Assembly (NCBI GenBank): GCA_018907035.1
Contig: JACCIC010000140.1
Location: 1,061,501 to 1,125,500 of the forward strand
Length of the DNA stretch: 64,000 nt
Direction: 5' to 3'
From: Sycobia sp. Sy_11
Taxonomy: Eukaryota; Arthropoda; Insecta; Hymenoptera; Epichrysomallidae
The translations under genes and the position numbers were made by a program. Shown in pieces: positions 59,605 through 64,000 of the stretch. Within the stretch, counting starts at the first letter, position 1, and every line of letters starts with the position of its first letter. The notes below the pieces were generated by a model. It did no database searches, had not been told where the DNA came from, and worked only from the letters and a program-made list of their open reading frames with translations.

Positions 59605-59828
59605 ACTCGTTGCATCGGCTAACTACAAATGCTTTCTGCACGGGCAGTTTTGCTGGGCCCCCTGAGCTTGACGGTGATTTCAAGCCTGGACGCACATCTA
59701 CAAATACATCTAACTTTCGCACACAGGACACGCCTCTAGCCTGTCACCACATACGGACGCATCTTCCTGCGAATATAAATCTCCCTCTCTGGTTCTGCCC
59801 CACGGGGAAAGCTCGCACGAGTTTCTAA
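59605..59828. other. Island of complex sequence, open on both strands
   Basis: About 220 bases of GC-balanced, non-repetitive sequence are embedded in AT-rich DNA. The plus frame 59553-59828 (91 codons) is open to TAA, and a minus frame is open except for one stop, with a Pro-Gly-Leu-Lys-Ser-Pro-Ser-Ser-Ser-Gly-Gly stretch. The sharp edges and coding-like texture suggest a fragment of a transposon or retrocopy. I cannot name it. Confidence 0.3.
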
Positions 59829-59834
59829 TATATA

Positions 59835-60780
59835 TATGAACTGATATGCGTTTTTGGGATGATTTAGTGTGATTTTGTCACGGGGAATGAAAGCGGTGGT
59901 TTTTTTATTGATTGATAATAGTTGGAATCGTACGCATGGAACTTTTTATTTTGAGCGAATGAGAAGAGAATTGGTTTGATAGATTGAAGAAGGGGTTTTT
60001 TTTGCAACCTCGAATAAAATATTCATTAGCAATTTTATTATGTAAGTATGCTTTTGAAAAAGTTGAAGAATAATTTTTAGGTCAATATTATATTATATAT
60101 ATATATATCACAATAAAGAAGAGCATATAAAAAAATTTGACAGTAAAATATGAATTGAATATTGAAATTGAAATTAAATTGAAAATACAATATATGATGG
60201 AATATCGGAACGTAGGTCAATTTATAAATAATTAAATAAATATCGACGATTAGATAATAGTTGTTAAAGAAATTCTTATATTATTTAAGCTTGACGAAGC
60301 CCGAATATCAACATTTTCATATGATCATTACTAAGAAGCAGAATATTCCGAGTCTAAGTCGCAGAATTTGATATTAATTCATTCGCCTATTCGACGCGTA
60401 AAGTAGCTAATCCTAAGGCTTAAAATCGACTTAGGCATCTTTTGCGTACTTTCGCGCGTAATTCATATCAATCCAGGCTTATCTCGACACGTGCCTCTAT
60501 ACTTGCATAGGTTAATATAGAAGCACTCAAAAAATTAACGATCTTTATACGACTAGAATAACATGAATTAGCAATTTAATTAAATGATTATTTTGTAATG
60601 AATGTTAGAGTCTGCGAATAAAAATAATAGTAAACAAAAATCTACATCGTTCACTCGTGTAATTCAGTGAAATAAACATGTACAAACTAATGTTAATATA
60701 TATATATGTGGGTATTGACTTGATAACGAATGAATCAGGGTACGTAAAGAAGTTAGATGGAAAAGTTCGATACAAAGCCG
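59835..60780. other. AT-rich noncoding stretch
   Basis: AT-rich with a short TA run at 60086-60108. Nothing recognised. Confidence 0.55.
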
Positions 60781-60841
60781 AGACACTGTCCTAGTTAGTG
60801 TATGTACTACTTCAACTATCAGTCTGTCGAGCGTCGCAAAC

Positions 60842-61060
60842 TTGCTTGTTCAGCAATTCCGCGCTACGCATAATCTTTTACAGCGCACGTCAACGCTTTC
60901 GCCCTCCCTCGAATCTCACAAAGACAAGCAGGCACCCGCTCCAGAAGTTACGTCGGGTGTTCCCTCGCTGAAGTTCATTCGTATGCGACGTGGCGTGGCG
61001 CGCGCTTCTAAAAATTACCACTGCAGTCCTCGGATTATATACGAGAGACGAAGGAATTAA
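60842..61060 (+). other. Unrecognised 72-codon open frame
   Basis: A frame in GC-moderate DNA ends in TAA. The translation is basic and Ser/Pro-rich with no motif or signal. Probably fortuitous, but the surrounding 60780-61380 segment also holds the better exon-like candidate at 61220-61297. Confidence 0.12.
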
Positions 61061-61219
61061 AAGTAACAATTCACTGCCCTACCCCCCCCCCCCTAAGCTG
61101 CAGTCAAAGTCCTCGTATCGCGCGGCCAAGGTCAGCCTGATCACGACGATCATAATGACAAGAGCAACGACGTCGTGATCGCCTCGCTCTACCTTATCCT
61201 GCGCGCGACGCCGTTATAG

Positions 61220-61297
61220 TCGAGAGCTCGCGCAGTTCCGTTAAAACGCCGGACGATGAATTGTTTAGATATTTTCTAAACGAAGCGACGGCGGCAG
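61220..61297 (+). other. Possible small internal exon, unrecognised
   Basis: CCGTTATAG ending at 61219 is acceptor-like, and CAG/GTGAGG at 61297-61303 is a strong donor. The 78 bases between are open in a frame that reads Pro-Asp-Asp-Glu-Leu-Phe-Arg-Tyr-Phe-Leu-Asn-Glu near its middle, a helical, amphipathic stretch. The same frame is open from 61159 and, if not spliced, continues to TAA at 61372. No family recognised. Confidence 0.15.
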
Positions 61298-61379
61298 GTG
61301 AGGGCTTAAGCGAAGGGCCGAAGCGGGCAAAGTACAGCAATGCTTGGTTTAAGGATATTTTTACGAGTTTTTAAACAGC

Positions 61380-62180
61380 ATAGTATTGATATTACATCTT
61401 CGACCGCTGTGCCGAAAATTGAGGTAATTATCGACTAATGAGGTTCGGAGTATAATTAAAGTATTGCATCAAAATTTCAGGATATTATAAATTATGTTGA
61501 TCACAAGAATATTTGAATATTTCCAACCTAAATAATTATTTACTTTCAATATTTATTTACAAACTATTGTCATAATTCAAGTAACAGAGCTTAAAAACAA
61601 TTTTTTGGCATTATTTGTGGGAACCAATCTCTGCCGAGTAAAAATAATTTCAAAACCTTTTTCTACAAGCTTTAATTCTAAAATATTAACAAAACGCGCG
61701 AAGCGTACGTCACAAAAAACTCGTAAAAGCAATTATTAAATATTCAAAATGTATTGGAAAGAAGTCCTGGGCAACGATCATGTGTAATTATTATGAAACG
61801 TAATAATTAAAAAACAGAAGCACAGTCGAAATTACTTAATGTATCTGTATATAAAAAAATGTGCCTAAAGACTCATTAATGAATGATAATACTAACTGAA
61901 TACTAACTTTAGAATAAATAATTTTTATACCGACATAAAATTTACAGATTTTTAAAATTTTAAAAATACATATACTTTTATCTTTTAAATCCGTTGCTTA
62001 CGAATTCGTAAAAAACAATTATTTTTTGGATCGGATACCGATAGTATCTCAACGCACTGATAGGTAGATTATATAACGTATATCGTAAAAAAATTGGATT
62101 CAACGAGCAATTTTACGCTATAAAAATAAAATAAACCAAATAATGGCAAACCTCAACGTATTACATTTTATCAGATCGCG
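61380..62180. other. AT-rich noncoding stretch
   Basis: AT-rich unique sequence. Nothing recognised. Confidence 0.58.
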
Positions 62181-62199
62181 CCCGTATCCCGGATACGGG
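62181..62199. other. Perfect 19-base palindrome
   Basis: Nine-base arms CCCGTATCC and GGATACGGG surround one central C. It sits about 50 bases before a GA array. It could be a dimeric transcription-factor site; no neighbour supports a particular role. Confidence 0.55.
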
Positions 62200-62245
62200 A
62201 ATTGAATCCCCAAACACCTGACGCGCGAACGTGAAAAGAACAGCA

Positions 62246-62250
<5 letters not shown>

Positions 62251-62294
<44 letters not shown>

Positions 62295-62326
62295 AGGGAC
62301 AGATAGATAGATACATAGATACATAG
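62251..62326. repeat. (GA)n followed by (GATA)n
   Basis: About 20 GA units, a short gap, then about six GATA/CATA units. The three minus-strand frames of 91-124 codons here read it as Ser-Leu repeats and are rejected. Confidence 0.95.
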
Positions 62327-62329
62327 CGG

Positions 62330-62909
62330 CGAGGAGAGAGAACCATTGCATCGGTCCCGCGCGCAATCGCTCGAGACGCGCCGCAAGCCGCATCTCCCAC
62401 CCTCCTCCCCTGTGCGGAGGCGAAGAGTCGCGAGGCGCGAATGCGGGGAAAAACCGCGCGCGAGACGCTTAGCCCAGAGAGGCGGAATTGTCGTCGCTCG
62501 GCGCGCGACGCCCCGTAATCCAATATCGTCTACCGAAGCGAGCAACGACGGCGACCGCGGCGATTGAGCCGGTGGAATTCGTGGACGGGGGGGGGGGATG
62601 AGGATAAGAGAGACACAAGCAGAGAGAGAAGCAGATAATGCTTGTATAAAGTACGGACGAAGCGGTGAGCATTATGTACAGGATCGATTAGAACCGCCTC
62701 CCCCCTCCCCCTACAATGCGGGCGTAGTCGATCGCGCACCGCCGACGTCGCGGCCGCAGCTACAGAAAGCGCATCTCGCGTGCTTTGCGCGGCTTGTAGA
62801 AGCTCGCGATTTATGTACGGCTTATCGTATTCTTGTCGCGACGAATATTGTATGTCATTGTTGCAGCGTGTATGCGTCTATGCGTTATCAATCGATGAAG
62901 TCGGTGGGG
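62330..62909. other. CpG-rich block
   Basis: CpG-rich with a G-run at 62587-62596 and C-rich DNA at 62699-62710. Opposed frames only. No gene accepted. Confidence 0.45.
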
Positions 62910-62938
62910 TTTTTTTTTGTTTTTTTTTTTTTTTTTTG
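62910..62938. repeat. T-rich homopolymer
   Basis: T-run of about 29 with one G. Confidence 0.9.
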
Positions 62939-62939
62939 T

Positions 62940-64000
62940 TTGGATTTGAAAAGATTTTTAAAATGCTTAGGATGAAATATTTTAATAAAAGTCGCTTACC
63001 TCTCTCTGGCGAAAACGTTCACCTTCAACGGTGCAGGAATCCTTTTGAAGAACGAGATCGTCGACTCACTATGGCCAAAAGTACATGTATATTCTTTGAC
63101 AGTTCGTTAACGACTTCATGCTCGTAAAATATAGATCCGCGTTTTAAGAGTTTACATTGTTCCATTACCAAAATATGGTACTCTTCTGACTTATACAAAT
63201 GAGCCTATTTCTGCATGTAACTTGGATTTGCCGTGCAAGCGGCGATATAATTTTTTCTCTCCATCGACCGTTTTCCTAAATACACGATTTTAGATTTTGA
63301 TTGCATTCTTTTTTTATACGAACGGAATCTTAGCGAGATACATAGGTAATTTTGGAAATCGTTCAAATTCGAGAAAATAATGATCCAGGGACGTTAATGC
63401 TGACCTTGTAGAAGCTGCCCTGATTCGATCCTGGCCTCGAAAGGCACGAAATTCTTTTACGAGCTGAATTCACGAGTCGACCGAATTCCGAAAAAAAGAC
63501 CGTATAAGCTAGCCGACGGACAATAGTTCGGAATGGTTTTGCATTTGTTTTTCATTTCGCCGCTGAAACGAGGCCCCGACCTTCCGCGGAAAAAAAAAAG
63601 ATCGAACGCTTTTTCGAGTCGGGTTCTCGATATATCGGCCTGCCTCCCCGCCCCTGCCGGCAAGTCGGACGATGCGAAACGCATGGGGAACGAGTCGAAT
63701 TCCTTTCGAATTCCGAGCGGCGTTCGTAAATGGAAAAAGAAAAAAAAATTCTGCCTCCGGCAAAGCGTCACCTTTGATCTTCTTACGTGGCTTTGTCCCG
63801 TCCACGACCCGGCCAACGGATTAATACCGGTCGTCTCTCTTTAACGAGCGCCGGAGCGGCCTTTGCCCCGATGCTTCGCTTATCCGACTCTCGATTCGCT
63901 TCGATGCTCTTCTGGGGGATGGCGGCAGGAGTAGGGGAGGGGGGGTCATTATTCGCTCGGATAAATCCATCTATTTAAAATGGTTTCGATCCGGATTAAT
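62940..64000. other. Mixed noncoding stretch to window end
   Basis: AT-rich to about 63360, then GC-moderate. Frames of 98-119 codons (63457-63844) oppose each other on the two strands and cross A-runs. No gene accepted. Confidence 0.45.

Overview
This window looks like eukaryotic nuclear DNA, most likely from an insect and probably a hymenopteran such as an ant, bee or wasp. That is an inference from composition: AT-rich blocks alternate with CpG-rich blocks in which CpG is not depleted, and simple dinucleotide repeats are very dense. I recognise no protein family, rRNA, tRNA, snRNA, conserved microRNA, CRISPR array or operon-like layout. The longest open frames are either translated microsatellites or lie in CpG-rich DNA where stop codons are rare. 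The window is best read as intergenic and/or long-intron sequence.

Layout. 1-6780 alternates microsatellite-bearing GC-rich blocks (1-940, 1790-2060, 3600-4380, 5030-6780) with AT-rich spacers. 6799-7490 is a moderately GC, purine-rich stretch with unusually open frames. 8520-9720 is a CpG-rich island with a strong G-quadruplex motif. 13690-14350 is CpG-rich with a CGG repeat. 15160-16040 carries a probable Tc1/mariner-type transposon fossil. 18700-19430 is a G-rich cluster. 20300-20455 is a TA-flanked foldback element. 22240-22980 and 25060-26880 are moderately to strongly GC-rich. 28310-30800 is dense in compound microsatellites, including an inverted CT/AT pair. 32678-32830 and 37035-37110 carry possible transposon ends, each abutting a (TA)n array. 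42060-44800 is the largest CpG-rich block, with a CRE/E-box/TATA cluster. 45900-61400 is mostly AT-rich with small islands of more complex sequence. 62160-64000 is GC-rich again.

A few short segments have the form of exons: an open frame bounded by a good splice site, or by a stop and poly(A) signal. They are 33443-33616, 36488-36771, 44176-44312, 49653-49760 and 61220-61297. They do not resemble any family I know, and their phases do not obviously join, so they are given low confidence. No set of genes working together can be described. The best-supported content is about 50 simple-repeat arrays, several G-quadruplex/C-run tracts, one foldback element and two or three decayed transposon pieces.
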